DNA of 64,000 nt from Clostridiaceae bacterium Marseille-Q4149 (GTDB taxonomy: Bacteria; Bacillota; Clostridia; Oscillospirales; Oscillospiraceae): NCBI GenBank assembly GCA_018228685.1, contig CP073691.1, positions 2,356,001 through 2,420,000 on the forward strand, written 5' to 3'. The notes below the pieces were generated by a model. The model had not been told where the DNA came from, did not search any database, and worked only from the letters and a program-made list of their open reading frames with translations. This document shows, one piece after another, positions 50,034-59,205 of the stretch; positions within the stretch are counted from its first letter, which is position 1, and each line of letters begins with the position of its first letter. Position numbers and translations under genes: made by a program.

Positions 50034-50817
50034 AGATGCCGCCCTCTGAATTCTGAATATGCGCTCTGATAGCTGCTTCGTGCTCTTTGCAATAAGCATA
50101 ACTATTCCGCATAAAATCCTCGATACTCTGACTCTGGTACATGGTGTCCAGCGTGTCCAAAATCGGTTTGCCATCCACCACCATATCGAAGAAATAGGGG
50201 TAGATGCAGCCGCCGTTCTCTCTGGGGAAGTAGGGATTGATGGAACCGAGTCGTTCATCCTTCATCACAGACTCAACCACCATTTCACTCAAAATCCATT
50301 TGAGTGATGGGCGCTCATATTCATCGTAACTGTCTCCGAACAACCGATTCCATACATGGAACCAAACAAAATGTATGATCTCGTGTATTCCACCACCGAT
50401 CGCGCCTCTTTCGCTGTTCAGATAGAAAGTATCATAACAGCGCTCTTTCAAAAACCGCGGCTCAATGGGATTCAAGCTCAAATTGCACCGTATGTCGTTA
50501 AATAAGTTGGCACAATCCACGCCAAAAGCATCCGATAAAGCCGCTGTAATCTGCGGCTTACAAGCGTTCCAATGGCGAGTATATAAAGCTGCCTTTTCAT
50601 TGATCGTATCTTCTAACTTAGCATAAACGGCTCGCATGGTTCGCTCAATGTATTCGTTCCTTTCGGAAAAAGGTAAACTGATCGCATAGGCTTTATCAAG
50701 CTGCGGATAGAAACGGTATAGGGGTTCAGACCAAAAGGCTGATTCGGCTTTGGTCTGAAAGTCCATGATCCGCTGAATCATATAATCAACGCCCGGATTT
50801 ACAAATTCAATGTCCAT
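50023..50817 (-). CDS. putative zinc metallopeptidase-like protein (HEIIH)
   Basis: 264 residues from ATG 50817 with GGAG six bases upstream. GGGIHEIIHFVWF near residue 143 is a HExxH zinc motif, followed about 30 residues later by ILSEMVVES, a possible third ligand Glu. No signal peptide, so it would act in the cytoplasm. Family not recognised. Cargo of the island; its end overlaps mobC copy C. Confidence 0.6.
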   Translation of the reverse strand: MDIEFVNPGVDYMIQRIMDFQTKAESAFWSEPLYRFYPQLDKAYAISLPFSERNEYIERTMRAVYAKLEDTINEKAALYTRHWNACKPQITAALSDAFGVDCANLFNDIRCNLSLNPIEPRFLKERCYDTFYLNSERGAIGGGIHEIIHFVWFHVWNRLFGDSYDEYERPSLKWILSEMVVESVMKDERLGSINPYFPRENGGCIYPYFFDMVVDGKPILDTLDTMYQSQSIEDFMRNSYAYCKEHEAAIRAHIQNSEGGIFAG

Positions 50818-50829
50818 AGTCTTCTCCAA

Positions 50830-51531
50830 TCAAAAGCAAAACGGATTTACCACATGCTCCGCCCCGAACACTTTTATCGCCATTCGATACATGGCTCTTG
50901 CGTGGATACGGTCATGCCAGATAAAACGGCGCAGGACCTTACGCAGTGACCAATCCTCGCCATAGCTGCCTTTTCTGACGGCATTTTGCAAAAAATCGGG
51001 GCTTGCTTCCAGCACCTCAAATCCCCGCTTGCGGCATTCGTATATGTTGCCGTCATGATCGGCCTCCACAGCAATCTCCGCAAAATAATATGTATTCACA
51101 TTCTTTGTATGCTCGTACATTTCATTTGCCGTGCGGGGAACCGGTCCGTAAAAGGTCTTGCGTTTCGGTGCGGCGGCTGCGTCCTTATCCGGGATAGATT
51201 CGTACAATGCAAGGAAATCCTTTGCTGACTTCAGCGCAAGGGTTTTAAGCGTCTCATATTCTTCTATTGTCAGTTGTGCTTGTTCGCTTTCAAAAAGCAC
51301 ATCGGAATCCGCATCCCGAATTGTAAGCTCGGAGCATTTTTCTCCGACGATCACGATTTCCGCTTTGCCCTCGGCCTCCATGCCCAGCCAGCTGCAATAA
51401 GAAACGATTTCCTGCGGCATCTTTGCCTTTGCGATTTCAAGGCTTTCGCCACGGGTATATGCGCCGACAAAATTTGTGGCATAAAGCAAGGTGTCGCTGC
51501 CATTATGCTCCCATACGCAGTTAATGATCAT
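50830..51531 (-). CDS. hypothetical protein with DinB-like C-terminus
   Basis: 233 residues from ATG 51531, GGAGGA six bases upstream. The N-terminal third looks like a small beta domain; the C-terminal WSLRKVLRRFIWHDRIHARAMYR resembles the last helices and metal-binding His of DinB-superfamily enzymes. Twelve bases from the next gene, so co-transcribed with it. Function unknown. Confidence 0.55.
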   Translation of the reverse strand: MIINCVWEHNGSDTLLYATNFVGAYTRGESLEIAKAKMPQEIVSYCSWLGMEAEGKAEIVIVGEKCSELTIRDADSDVLFESEQAQLTIEEYETLKTLALKSAKDFLALYESIPDKDAAAAPKRKTFYGPVPRTANEMYEHTKNVNTYYFAEIAVEADHDGNIYECRKRGFEVLEASPDFLQNAVRKGSYGEDWSLRKVLRRFIWHDRIHARAMYRMAIKVFGAEHVVNPFCF

Positions 51532-51629
51532 AACGCTCCTCCGATCTGAGGTTACTCCGAAGATCAATACTCGTTGTCCGCTTCAAGGTCTTCCTCTGGA
51601 TTGCTGTCCATATGGAACGCAAGTCTTTT

Positions 51630-51780
51630 GTCTCATACCAAAACCTGTTAAAAAGCTTGAAAAGCTTTTTATAGCACCGAAGGTGCGTCAGGTTTTGTAT
51701 GAGACGTCACAGCGTGTTTTCACACGCTGTGCGTGCGCACAGCGCACGGGATTCTTGATTAAAGAATTTAATCAAGAATC
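51630..51780. other. highly structured palindromic element at the right edge of the island
   Basis: GTCTCATACCAAAACCTG (51630-51647) pairs with CAGGTTTTGTATGAGAC (51689-51705) and encloses two small hairpins, AAAAAGCTT/AAGCTTTTT (51650-51670) and GCACC/GGTGC (51674-51686): a perfect three-way junction. Then follow CACAGCGTG/CACGCTGTG (51708-51731) and a 14 bp stem GATTCTTGATTAAA/TTTAATCAAGAATC (51750-51780). The last can end mnmA transcription. The rest of 51532-51784 has no gene. Confidence 0.8.
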
Positions 51781-51784
51781 AGTA

Positions 51785-52849
51785 TCAGTCCTCGATGACG
51801 CCGCCGCCCAGCACCTGGTCCCCGTCGTACAGCACCACCGCCTGTCCGGCGGTGACGGCCCGCTGGGGCCGGTCAAAGACCACCTCCATGCGCCCGTCCG
51901 GCAGGGGGGTCACGGCGGCCTCGGCCTCCGTCTGGCTGTATCGGGTTTTGGCGGTGACCCGGATGGGGCCCGCCGGGGCGGCCCCGGCGATCCAGTTCAC
52001 CCGGCAGGCGGTGAGGCGGCTGGTGAACAGGTCCCGGTCATCCCCCAGCAGAATGGTGTTGTCCCGGGCGTTTTTCCGCACCACATAGACGTGCTTCCCG
52101 GCGGACACCCCCAGTCCCTTGCGCTGGCCGGTGGTGTAGCAGGGAAGGCCCTTGTGGCGGCCCAGCACATGGCCCTCCCGGTCCACAAAGTTCCCGGGCT
52201 CCAGGGTCACATGGCCGTATTCCTGCAAAAACGCCGTGTAGTCCCCGCCGGGGACAAAGCAGATGTCCTGGCTGTCGGCCTTGTCGGCGTTCAGCAGCCC
52301 CGCCTGGCGGGCGCTTTCCCGGATGGCGGGTTTGTCATAGTCCCCCACCGGCAGCAGCAGGTGGGCCAGCTGGCCCTGGGTCAGCTGATAGAGCACATAG
52401 CTCTGGTCCTTCCGCCGGTCCCGGCCCCGCAGCAGGCGATACAGCCCCGTGACCGGGTCCCGGTCCACCCGGGCATAGTGGCCGGTGGCGATGTAGTCAT
52501 ACCCCAGCACCAGAGCCCGGTCCAGCAGCGCGCCGAACTTCAGGCAGCGGTTGCAGTCGATGCAGGGGTTGGGGGTATGTCCGGCGCAGTATTCCGCCAC
52601 GAACCGGTCCATGACCTCCCGGGCGAAGCGCTCCGTCTCGTTGAACACATAAAACTTCATGCCCAGGCGATAGGCCACAGACCGGGCGTCGTCGGCGTCG
52701 TCGGCGGAGCAGCAGGTCCCCGCCTTTTCGCCGTTATACAGCCGCAGCATGGCCCCGTCGCACTCGTACCCCTGCTGCCGCAGCAGCAGAGCGGCGGCGC
52801 TGCTGTCCACCCCGCCGGACATGGCCACCAATACGCGTTTTCCTTCCAT
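51785..52849 (-). CDS. mnmA: tRNA-specific 2-thiouridylase MnmA
   Basis: 354 residues from ATG 52849 (MEGKRVLVAMSGGVDSSAAA), GGAGG before it. PP-loop SGGVDSS, catalytic Cys in TPNPCIDCNRCLKF (about residue 105) and second Cys in SQDICFVPGG (about 205); DQSYVLYQL and TTGQRKGLGV are family signatures. Makes s2U34 in tRNAs for Lys, Glu and Gln. Confidence 0.95.
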   Translation of the reverse strand: MEGKRVLVAMSGGVDSSAAALLLRQQGYECDGAMLRLYNGEKAGTCCSADDADDARSVAYRLGMKFYVFNETERFAREVMDRFVAEYCAGHTPNPCIDCNRCLKFGALLDRALVLGYDYIATGHYARVDRDPVTGLYRLLRGRDRRKDQSYVLYQLTQGQLAHLLLPVGDYDKPAIRESARQAGLLNADKADSQDICFVPGGDYTAFLQEYGHVTLEPGNFVDREGHVLGRHKGLPCYTTGQRKGLGVSAGKHVYVVRKNARDNTILLGDDRDLFTSRLTACRVNWIAGAAPAGPIRVTAKTRYSQTEAEAAVTPLPDGRMEVVFDRPQRAVTAGQAVVLYDGDQVLGGGVIED

Positions 52850-52892
52850 GTGTGACCTCCTATGCATAAAACAGGGAAAAAACGGCAATCCT

Positions 52893-53711
52893 TCAATCAA
52901 TATAATTCCTGGTGAACGCCTGGACCGGCAAGGCGTCGGCCAGCTCCACCAGCACCGGGTTGAAGCCGCCGGCATAGTGGAAGAGCGGCTGGCGCACCAG
53001 GGTCACGCCGCTGCGGCGGTCCGGCAGGCGCACCGTTACCGCGGTGCCCTCCCCCTGCCGGGAGGAGACCACCAGGCTGCCGCCGTGGCCCTGGGCAATG
53101 CGGCGGCACAGAGGCAGGCCCAGGCCCAGCCCGTGGACCGGCAGGTCCATGCTGCTGTGCTGCCAGCGGTCAAACAGCCGCTCCATCTTGTCCTGAGGAA
53201 TGCCGGGGCCGCTGTCCTTCACGCACAGTAGCACGCACTCCGGCCCCGTCCGCAGGGCCACCTCGATGGTCCCGCCGGGGGGCGTGAATTTCATGGCGTT
53301 GGACACCAGGTTCCAGAACAGCCGCTCTAAAAGCTCCCGGTTGGCGGCGATGACGTGGGCCCGGTCCCGGCAGGTGAACACCAGGCGCAGGTCCATCAGC
53401 TCCGCCAGGACCTGCCCCTGGCGGCACAGACCCTCCAGCAGCTCCACCAGCTCCACGTTCTCCGTGTCCAGGGGCTTGTCCTCCGCCAGCATGGGGGCGT
53501 CGGACAGGTTGTTCACCACCCGCAGGATCTTGTAATAGCTCTGGCACAGAATGGCGGCGCTGCGGTCCGTTCCGGTGTCCCGGTCCCGCAGCCGCTCCGG
53601 AGCCAGGCGGCCCAGAGCCCCATGTATATTGGCCAATGCCCCGCGCAGCTGGACGGCAATCCCCGGCAGCACCTCGCGGAGCATCTGCTTTTCGGCTTCG
53701 CTGTATTCCAT
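52893..53711 (-). CDS. histidine-kinase-like protein lacking the phosphoacceptor histidine
   Basis: 272 residues, no membrane helix. The C-terminal ATPase domain is complete: N-box FWNLVSNAMKFTPP, G1 VKDSGPGIP and G2 HGLGLGLPLC. The dimerisation helix reads IAVQLRGALANIHGAL where a kinase would have HELRTPLTNI: His is replaced by Val and Glu by Gln. It therefore should not autophosphorylate in the usual way and may be an ATP-binding regulator or a partner of another kinase. Upstream of mnmA by 43 nt, probably same operon. Confidence 0.8.
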   Translation of the reverse strand: MEYSEAEKQMLREVLPGIAVQLRGALANIHGALGRLAPERLRDRDTGTDRSAAILCQSYYKILRVVNNLSDAPMLAEDKPLDTENVELVELLEGLCRQGQVLAELMDLRLVFTCRDRAHVIAANRELLERLFWNLVSNAMKFTPPGGTIEVALRTGPECVLLCVKDSGPGIPQDKMERLFDRWQHSSMDLPVHGLGLGLPLCRRIAQGHGGSLVVSSRQGEGTAVTVRLPDRRSGVTLVRQPLFHYAGGFNPVLVELADALPVQAFTRNYID

Positions 53712-53879
53712 GTGATACAGCCTCCTTCCACTATTGTTTACGATTCCGGAAAAGCCCGACGCTTATTCCCGGAACGTTCTGTCTGTCATGCAAATTTATA
53801 CCATACTATATCAAAGAAAGAGGAAAAACACAAGATATTTGTCGCATTCTGGAAAATCAGAAAAATTTTAAAAAGGGTC

Positions 53880-53908
53880 TTGCATTTTTGGAATTCATCG
53901 CATATAAT
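53880..53908 (+). promoter_or_regulatory. promoter of gap
   Basis: TTGCAT (53880-53885), 17 bp spacer, TATAAT (53903-53908). Transcription begins about 50 nt before the ATG. The remainder of the gap to the kinase-like gene (53712-53879) shows nothing recognisable. Confidence 0.7.
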
Positions 53909-53930
53909 ACTAAACGTACCATACATTTGA

Positions 53931-54974
<1,044 letters not shown>

Positions 54975-55018
54975 ATCCAGCCAATTTCCCCTTTTATTGT
55001 TTTCCTTCTTTTTGTTCC

Positions 55019-55055
55019 GGAAAAAACGCCGTCCATCCTGGGCGGCGTTTTTTCC
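55019..55055 (+). terminator. terminator of gap
   Basis: GGAAAAAACGCCG / CGGCGTTTTTTCC with a loop of about 11 nt. Confidence 0.88.
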
Positions 55056-55093
55056 GTTCGGACGCCGGAATACGCAGGGAAAAGCCGTCTTCG

Positions 55094-55217
55094 GAAAGGA
55101 AGATCGTTACGAAAGAAACCCATCAGGAGTGTCTTTCGTTTGCAATCATAGGCATTTCAGAACGTAACGTTCTGAAATGCTGCAAGCAGCCTGTCAAAAA
55201 AATTTTTGACAGGCTGC
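55094..55217 (+). ncRNA. two-hairpin repeat element, left copy (candidate structured RNA or mobile repeat)
   Basis: A ~59 bp core (55094-55152) is followed by stem CATTTCAGAAC / GTTCTGAAATG (55153-55179) and a long hairpin GCAGCCTGTCAAAAA / TTTTTGACAGGCTGC (55186-55217). The core matches the inverted copy at 56174-56232 at all but three positions, while the hairpin arms differ yet keep pairing. No start codon with a ribosome site opens a conserved frame in it. The element lies between gap and the Cof-type phosphatase gene, pointing right. Confidence 0.7.
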
Positions 55218-55286
55218 CCGGAAAAAGCGCCGTCCATCCCCCGTCGGGCGGCTTTGATATATATCTGGCTATCGGGAAAAGGGCGG

Positions 55287-56075
55287 TTATTCCGCCAGCA
55301 GGCCCGCGTGGACCATGGCGTGGTACAGGCCGTCCTCCGCCGGGGTACCGGTGACATACTCCGCCACCGCCTGCACCCGGGCCGGGGCATTGCCCATCAC
55401 CAGCGGGTGCCCCACGCACTGCAGCATCTCCAGGTCGTTGGCGCTGTCGCCAATGGCATAGCAGTCAGCCAGGTCCTCCCCCAGGGCCTGGGCCACCGCC
55501 AGGCAGCCGGAGGCCTTGGAATACCCCCGCACCGGCAGCTCCAGCATGTTGCCCCGGTCGATGATCTGGCACATGGGGGCCACCTCCGCCAGGAACTTCT
55601 CCCGGAGGCTGTCCGGCGCCGTCAGCACGCACACCTTGTCACAGTGGAAGTCCGGGTCTCCGTCGGGCTGTCCCACCCGGACGCCCCGGGCCTCCAGCCG
55701 GGCGATGGCCCCCCGCAGCTCCCGGTTCTCAATGCCGTGTGGGGTGTCGCACCAGATGCGCTCCGCCTCCTCAAAGTACATATCCACCCGGCACCGGCGG
55801 CCGATCTCCAGGATTTTCCGGCTGGTCTCCCGGTCGAAGCCCACATGGCGGATGATCTTCCCGTCCAACTGGATATACTGGCCGCAGGAGCACACCAGTC
55901 CGTCAAAATCCATGTCCATAAGCTGCGGGTCCATGGCAAGCCTGGGCCGCCCGGTGTTGATGACGCAGTGGTGCCCCGCCTGGCGCAGCCGCCGCACCGC
56001 CGTCACGGCGGAGGGGGGAATGGTTCCGTCCAGGTCCATAACGGTGCCGTCGATGTCAAAGAAAATAATGCTCAT
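55287..56075 (-). CDS. Cof-type HAD-IIB family phosphatase
   Basis: 262 residues. HAD motif I FFDIDGTVMDLDG (nucleophile Asp), motif II VINTGR, and C-terminal AIGDSANDLEML (motif IV) with VMGNAP. The C2B cap lies in the middle. Hydrolyses sugar phosphates or flavin/PLP-type phosphates in related proteins. It stands alone, flanked by the two inverted copies of the two-hairpin element. Confidence 0.9.
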   Translation of the reverse strand: MSIIFFDIDGTVMDLDGTIPPSAVTAVRRLRQAGHHCVINTGRPRLAMDPQLMDMDFDGLVCSCGQYIQLDGKIIRHVGFDRETSRKILEIGRRCRVDMYFEEAERIWCDTPHGIENRELRGAIARLEARGVRVGQPDGDPDFHCDKVCVLTAPDSLREKFLAEVAPMCQIIDRGNMLELPVRGYSKASGCLAVAQALGEDLADCYAIGDSANDLEMLQCVGHPLVMGNAPARVQAVAEYVTGTPAEDGLYHAMVHAGLLAE

Positions 56076-56102
56076 ATTCCGGTTCTCTCCCTGTGTATTT
56101 TC

Positions 56103-56232
56103 CTCAGCTTGTCAAAAAAGACTTTTTTGACAAGCTGAGTGCGGTTTTTCAGAACTTAAAAAGTTCTGAAAAACCTGTGATTGCAAACGAAAGACACCCC
56201 TGATGGGTTTCTTTCGTAACTATCTTCCTTTC
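56103..56232 (-). ncRNA. two-hairpin repeat element, right copy (inverted)
   Basis: On the minus strand: core (56232-56174), stem GGTTTTTCAGAACTT / AAGTTCTGAAAAACC (56175-56143), hairpin CTCAGCTTGTCAAAAAAG with its reverse partner (56139-56103). Compared with the left copy the outer bases of both stems are replaced in matched pairs (for example GCCTGTC/GACAGGC versus GCTTGTC/GACAAGC). It lies in the leader region of the Cof-type phosphatase gene. Confidence 0.7.
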
Positions 56233-56360
56233 TGATGGCGGAAGATTTCCGAGTTTTTCGACAGTCTCTTTTTCCATTCATTGTACGGCAATTTCCCCTG
56301 AAAAGGAATCCGCATAATGCACAAATGTGCCGCCCCGGCGGACGGGAGTTTTTCCCGGGC

Positions 56361-56389
56361 TTGCAATGGCCGCCGCCCTCTGCTACAAT
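56361..56389 (+). promoter_or_regulatory. promoter of the prolyl-tRNA editing gene
   Basis: TTGCAA (56361-56366), 17 bp spacer, TACAAT (56384-56389). Confidence 0.7.
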
Positions 56390-56427
56390 AAAGCAAAATC
56401 GCCAGAGCATCCAAGGAGGAACATCCC

Positions 56428-56910
56428 ATGACCAAGCAGGAAACCTACGACTATCTCCGGGCCCGGGGCGTGGCCTTTGAGATCACCGAGCACCCGGCGG
56501 TGTTCAATATGGAGGAGTGCGCCGCCGTGGACATGCCGTATCCGGAGGACGATGCCAAGAACATCTTCGTCCGGGACGCCAAAAAGCAGAATTACTATCT
56601 CATCACCATCCGCCACGACAAGCGGGTAGACCTGAAGGAGTTTCAGCACCGCCACGGCACCACCCGGCTGAGCTTCGCCTCCCCGGAGGACCTGATGGCC
56701 CGGCTGCATCTGACCCCCGGGTCCGTGACGCCTCTGGGCCTGCTGAACGATCCGGACCGGTCGGTGCAGTTCTATCTGGACCGGGATTTCGAGGGAGGCC
56801 GCATCGGCGTTCACCCCAACGACAACACCGCCACCGTGTGGCTGTCCACCCGGGACCTGCTGGACCTGCTGCGGGAGCACGGCTCCCCGGTCCAGTGGGC
56901 AGAAATCTGA
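56428..56910 (+). CDS. YbaK/ProX-type prolyl-tRNA editing protein
   Basis: 160 residues. Single YbaK fold with the conserved HPAVFNMEE, the catalytic-pocket Lys region DDAKNIFVRDAKKQNYYL and GSVTPLGLLND, as in ProX/PrdX, which removes Ala or Cys from mischarged tRNAPro. This fits the editing-domain-free ProS encoded at 8805-10244. Followed by the HD hydrolase gene 16 nt downstream. Confidence 0.9.
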   Translation: MTKQETYDYLRARGVAFEITEHPAVFNMEECAAVDMPYPEDDAKNIFVRDAKKQNYYLITIRHDKRVDLKEFQHRHGTTRLSFASPEDLMARLHLTPGSVTPLGLLNDPDRSVQFYLDRDFEGGRIGVHPNDNTATVWLSTRDLLDLLREHGSPVQWAEI

Positions 56911-56926
56911 GGTAAGGAGGTCCGCC

Positions 56927-57490
56927 ATGAATCCCACCGATCTGCTGGCCGCTCTGCACACGGCGGAGCGGCTGAAGGACACCACCCGCCACTGCTGCAC
57001 CTCTCACCGCCGCCCGGAAAGCGTGGCAGAGCACAGCTGGCGCATCGCCCTGATGGCCTTCTGGCTGCGGGACGAGTTTCCGCAGGCGGATATGGACCGG
57101 GTCATCCGCATGTGCCTGATCCACGACCTGGGGGAGTGCTTCACCGGCGATATCCCCACCTTCCGCAAAACGGCGGAGGACGAGGAACGGGAGGAGCGGC
57201 TGCTGCATGAGTGGGTGGACACCCTGCCCGCCCCTTATGGAACGGAGATGCGCGCCCTGTATCGGGAGATGGCCGCCCAGGAGACTCCGGAGTCCCGCAT
57301 CTATAAGGCCCTGGACAAATTTGAGGCCGTGATCCAGCACAACGAGTCCCCCATCGACACCTGGGAGCCTCGGGAATACGACCTGAACCGCACCTACGCC
57401 ATGGAAAACGCCGCCTGGTCCCCCTATCTGACCCGCCTGCGGCAGGCCATCCTCCGGGAAACGGAGGAGAAGATCGCCAACGAACAATAA
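56927..57490 (+). CDS. HD-domain hydrolase (YfbR-like)
   Basis: 187 residues. HD metal motif SVAEHSWRIALMA, MCLIHDLGECFTGDIP and the later Asp/Glu helix DKFEAVIQHNES. Relatives are 5'-deoxynucleotidases. AAGGAGG upstream; co-transcribed with the previous gene. Confidence 0.88.
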   Translation: MNPTDLLAALHTAERLKDTTRHCCTSHRRPESVAEHSWRIALMAFWLRDEFPQADMDRVIRMCLIHDLGECFTGDIPTFRKTAEDEEREERLLHEWVDTLPAPYGTEMRALYREMAAQETPESRIYKALDKFEAVIQHNESPIDTWEPREYDLNRTYAMENAAWSPYLTRLRQAILRETEEKIANEQ

Positions 57491-57493
57491 ACG

Positions 57494-57530
57494 GCAGTCC
57501 CCCGGCCCAGGCCGGGGGACTGCTTTGCTT
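57494..57530 (+). terminator. terminator of the HD hydrolase operon
   Basis: GCAGTCCCCCGGCC / GGCCGGGGGACTGC with a two-base loop, then TTTGCTTATT. Confidence 0.88.
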
Positions 57531-58239
57531 ATTCGTGTTCCTGTTGCTTTCGATCATGCCGCCGGCAGACGGCCCGATAAATCAGCAGCCCCACGCCGGA
57601 CACCGCCAGGGTCACGGCGAAAACCAGGATGGCGAACTGATAGTCCTTCACCCCCAGGGCGCTGCCGCCGATGGTGGAGGTCAGCACCGAGGGCAGACGC
57701 CCCACGGTGCACAGCAGCAGCCACTTGCCCCAGGACAGGTCCGTCAGCCCGGCGAAGTAGCACAGCAGGTCCTTGGGGGTGCCCGGCACGGTGAATATCA
57801 GCCAGAACAGGGCGTCCCGCTTGGGGGAGCTTTGCAGGAATTTCAGCTTCTCCAGCTTCTCCCGGGGGAAGAAGATCTCCACCAGCTCCCGGCCGAACCG
57901 CCGCACCAGGGCAAACACCGCCACGCTGCCCAGAACCCCCCCCAGCAGACACAGCACGCTGCCCCGCAGGGCCCCGAAGGCATAGCCGCCGCTGATCTCC
58001 AGGGGCTCCCCGGGGATCACAGCCACCACCACCTGCAAAAACACCATGCCCACATAGGCGGCCATGCCCAGCAGGCCGTGGCCGTCCACCCACAGGCGGA
58101 ACTCCTCCGGCCGGGAGGCAAATCGCACCAGGGGGCGGCCAATGAACCATCCCACCGCCGCCGACAGCAGCAGGAAGATGGCGATGGCCGCCCAGGCGAT
58201 GAGCTTTTTCTGTTTATCCGTGAAAACATGCTTGTCCAT
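57529..58239 (-). CDS. TVP38/TMEM64 (DedA/SNARE-associated) family membrane protein
   Basis: 236 residues from ATG 58239 (MDKHVFTDKQKKLIAWAAI), GAGG 6 nt upstream. About six helices; family core VIPGEPLEISGGYAFGALRGS and FTVPGTPKDLLCYFAGLTDL. Some members translocate polyprenyl or other phospholipids. Own unit; a TATAAT (58268-58273) with a poor -35 precedes it. Confidence 0.87.
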   Translation of the reverse strand: MDKHVFTDKQKKLIAWAAIAIFLLLSAAVGWFIGRPLVRFASRPEEFRLWVDGHGLLGMAAYVGMVFLQVVVAVIPGEPLEISGGYAFGALRGSVLCLLGGVLGSVAVFALVRRFGRELVEIFFPREKLEKLKFLQSSPKRDALFWLIFTVPGTPKDLLCYFAGLTDLSWGKWLLLCTVGRLPSVLTSTIGGSALGVKDYQFAILVFAVTLAVSGVGLLIYRAVCRRHDRKQQEHE

Positions 58240-58347
58240 AAGAAACCTCGATCTGTTGATATGGACATTATACCACATTCTTCCGACCGTTTTTGAACAG
58301 ACCGTGAAATAATCCTTAAACCGGGGTTACGCCCTTAAAGATATCAC

Positions 58348-58397
58348 AATAAGCAATCCGCTTCCGGCAAAAACCGGAAGCGGATTGCTTATTTTTT
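58348..58397. terminator. terminator after the HAD-IIA gene
   Basis: AATAAGCAATCCGCTTCCGG / CCGGAAGCGGATTGCTTATT, a perfect 20 bp stem, U-flanked. It ends the phosphate-operon side transcript. Confidence 0.92.
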
Positions 58398-59181
58398 ATT
58401 GTTCTGCCGGGCCGGGGATGTCGCCCACGCCGTCCAGCACCAGCCGGGGGCGGTAGGGGAACTTGGCGATGTCCTCCCGCCGGGTGACGCCGGAGAGCAC
58501 CAGCACCGTGTCCAGGCCGGTTTCGATACCGGCCACCATGTCGGTGTCCATGCGGTCGCCGATCATCACGGCGTCCTCTGAGTGGACCCCCAGAATCCGC
58601 AGGCCCGTGCGCATCATCAGGGGGTTGGGCTTGCCCACGAAATAGGCGCTCTGGCCGGTGGCCATCTCGATGGGGGCGATCATGGCCCGGCAGGCGGGGA
58701 TGATGCCGTCCTCCGATGGGCCGGTCAGGTCGCTGTTGGTGCCGATGAGCCGGGCGCCCTTCAGCACCAGCCGCACCGCCCGCAGGATGTTCTCGTAATT
58801 ATAGCTGTTGCCCTCGCCGATGATGACGTAATCCGGGTCCACGTCGTTCATGGTGATGCCCTCGTCGTGCAGGGCCATGATCAGCCCCGCCCCGCCGATG
58901 ACATAGGCGCTGCAACCCGGCGCCTGGCTGCTGATGAACCGGGCCGTGGCCAGGGCGCTGGTGTAAAAGTGGCTCTCGTCCACGTCCAGGCCCATGCGCC
59001 GAAGCTTCTGCTGCAGCTCCTTGGGGCTGCGCTCGGAGGAGTTGGTCAAAAACAGGAAATTCTTCTCCTCGCGATACAGCCAGTCCACAAATTCCTTCAC
59101 CCCCGGCAGCAGCCGGTTGCCGTGATAGATGACGCCGTCCATGTCGCAGATAAAGCCTTTTTTCTGTCGCAGCTGGTCCAT
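58396..59181 (-). CDS. HAD-IIA family phosphatase (NagD/AraL-like)
   Basis: 261 residues. Motif I FICDMDGVIYHGN, motif II FLTNSSERSP, C2 cap, and motif IV MIGDRMDTDMVAGIETGLDTVLVLSGVT. Dephosphorylates small phosphates such as glycolate or nucleotides. 24 nt after coaX, likely same transcript. Confidence 0.9.
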   Translation of the reverse strand: MDQLRQKKGFICDMDGVIYHGNRLLPGVKEFVDWLYREEKNFLFLTNSSERSPKELQQKLRRMGLDVDESHFYTSALATARFISSQAPGCSAYVIGGAGLIMALHDEGITMNDVDPDYVIIGEGNSYNYENILRAVRLVLKGARLIGTNSDLTGPSEDGIIPACRAMIAPIEMATGQSAYFVGKPNPLMMRTGLRILGVHSEDAVMIGDRMDTDMVAGIETGLDTVLVLSGVTRREDIAKFPYRPRLVLDGVGDIPGPAEQ

Positions 59182-59205
59182 AAGGTCCCTCCTATATGAT
59201 AAAAT

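Noticed and set aside
55120-55420. Plus-strand ORF through the left two-hairpin element (KETHQECLSFAII...)
   Set aside because: The best start would be ACG, the frame runs antisense to the phosphatase gene, and the inverted copy changes residues while keeping the stems paired.
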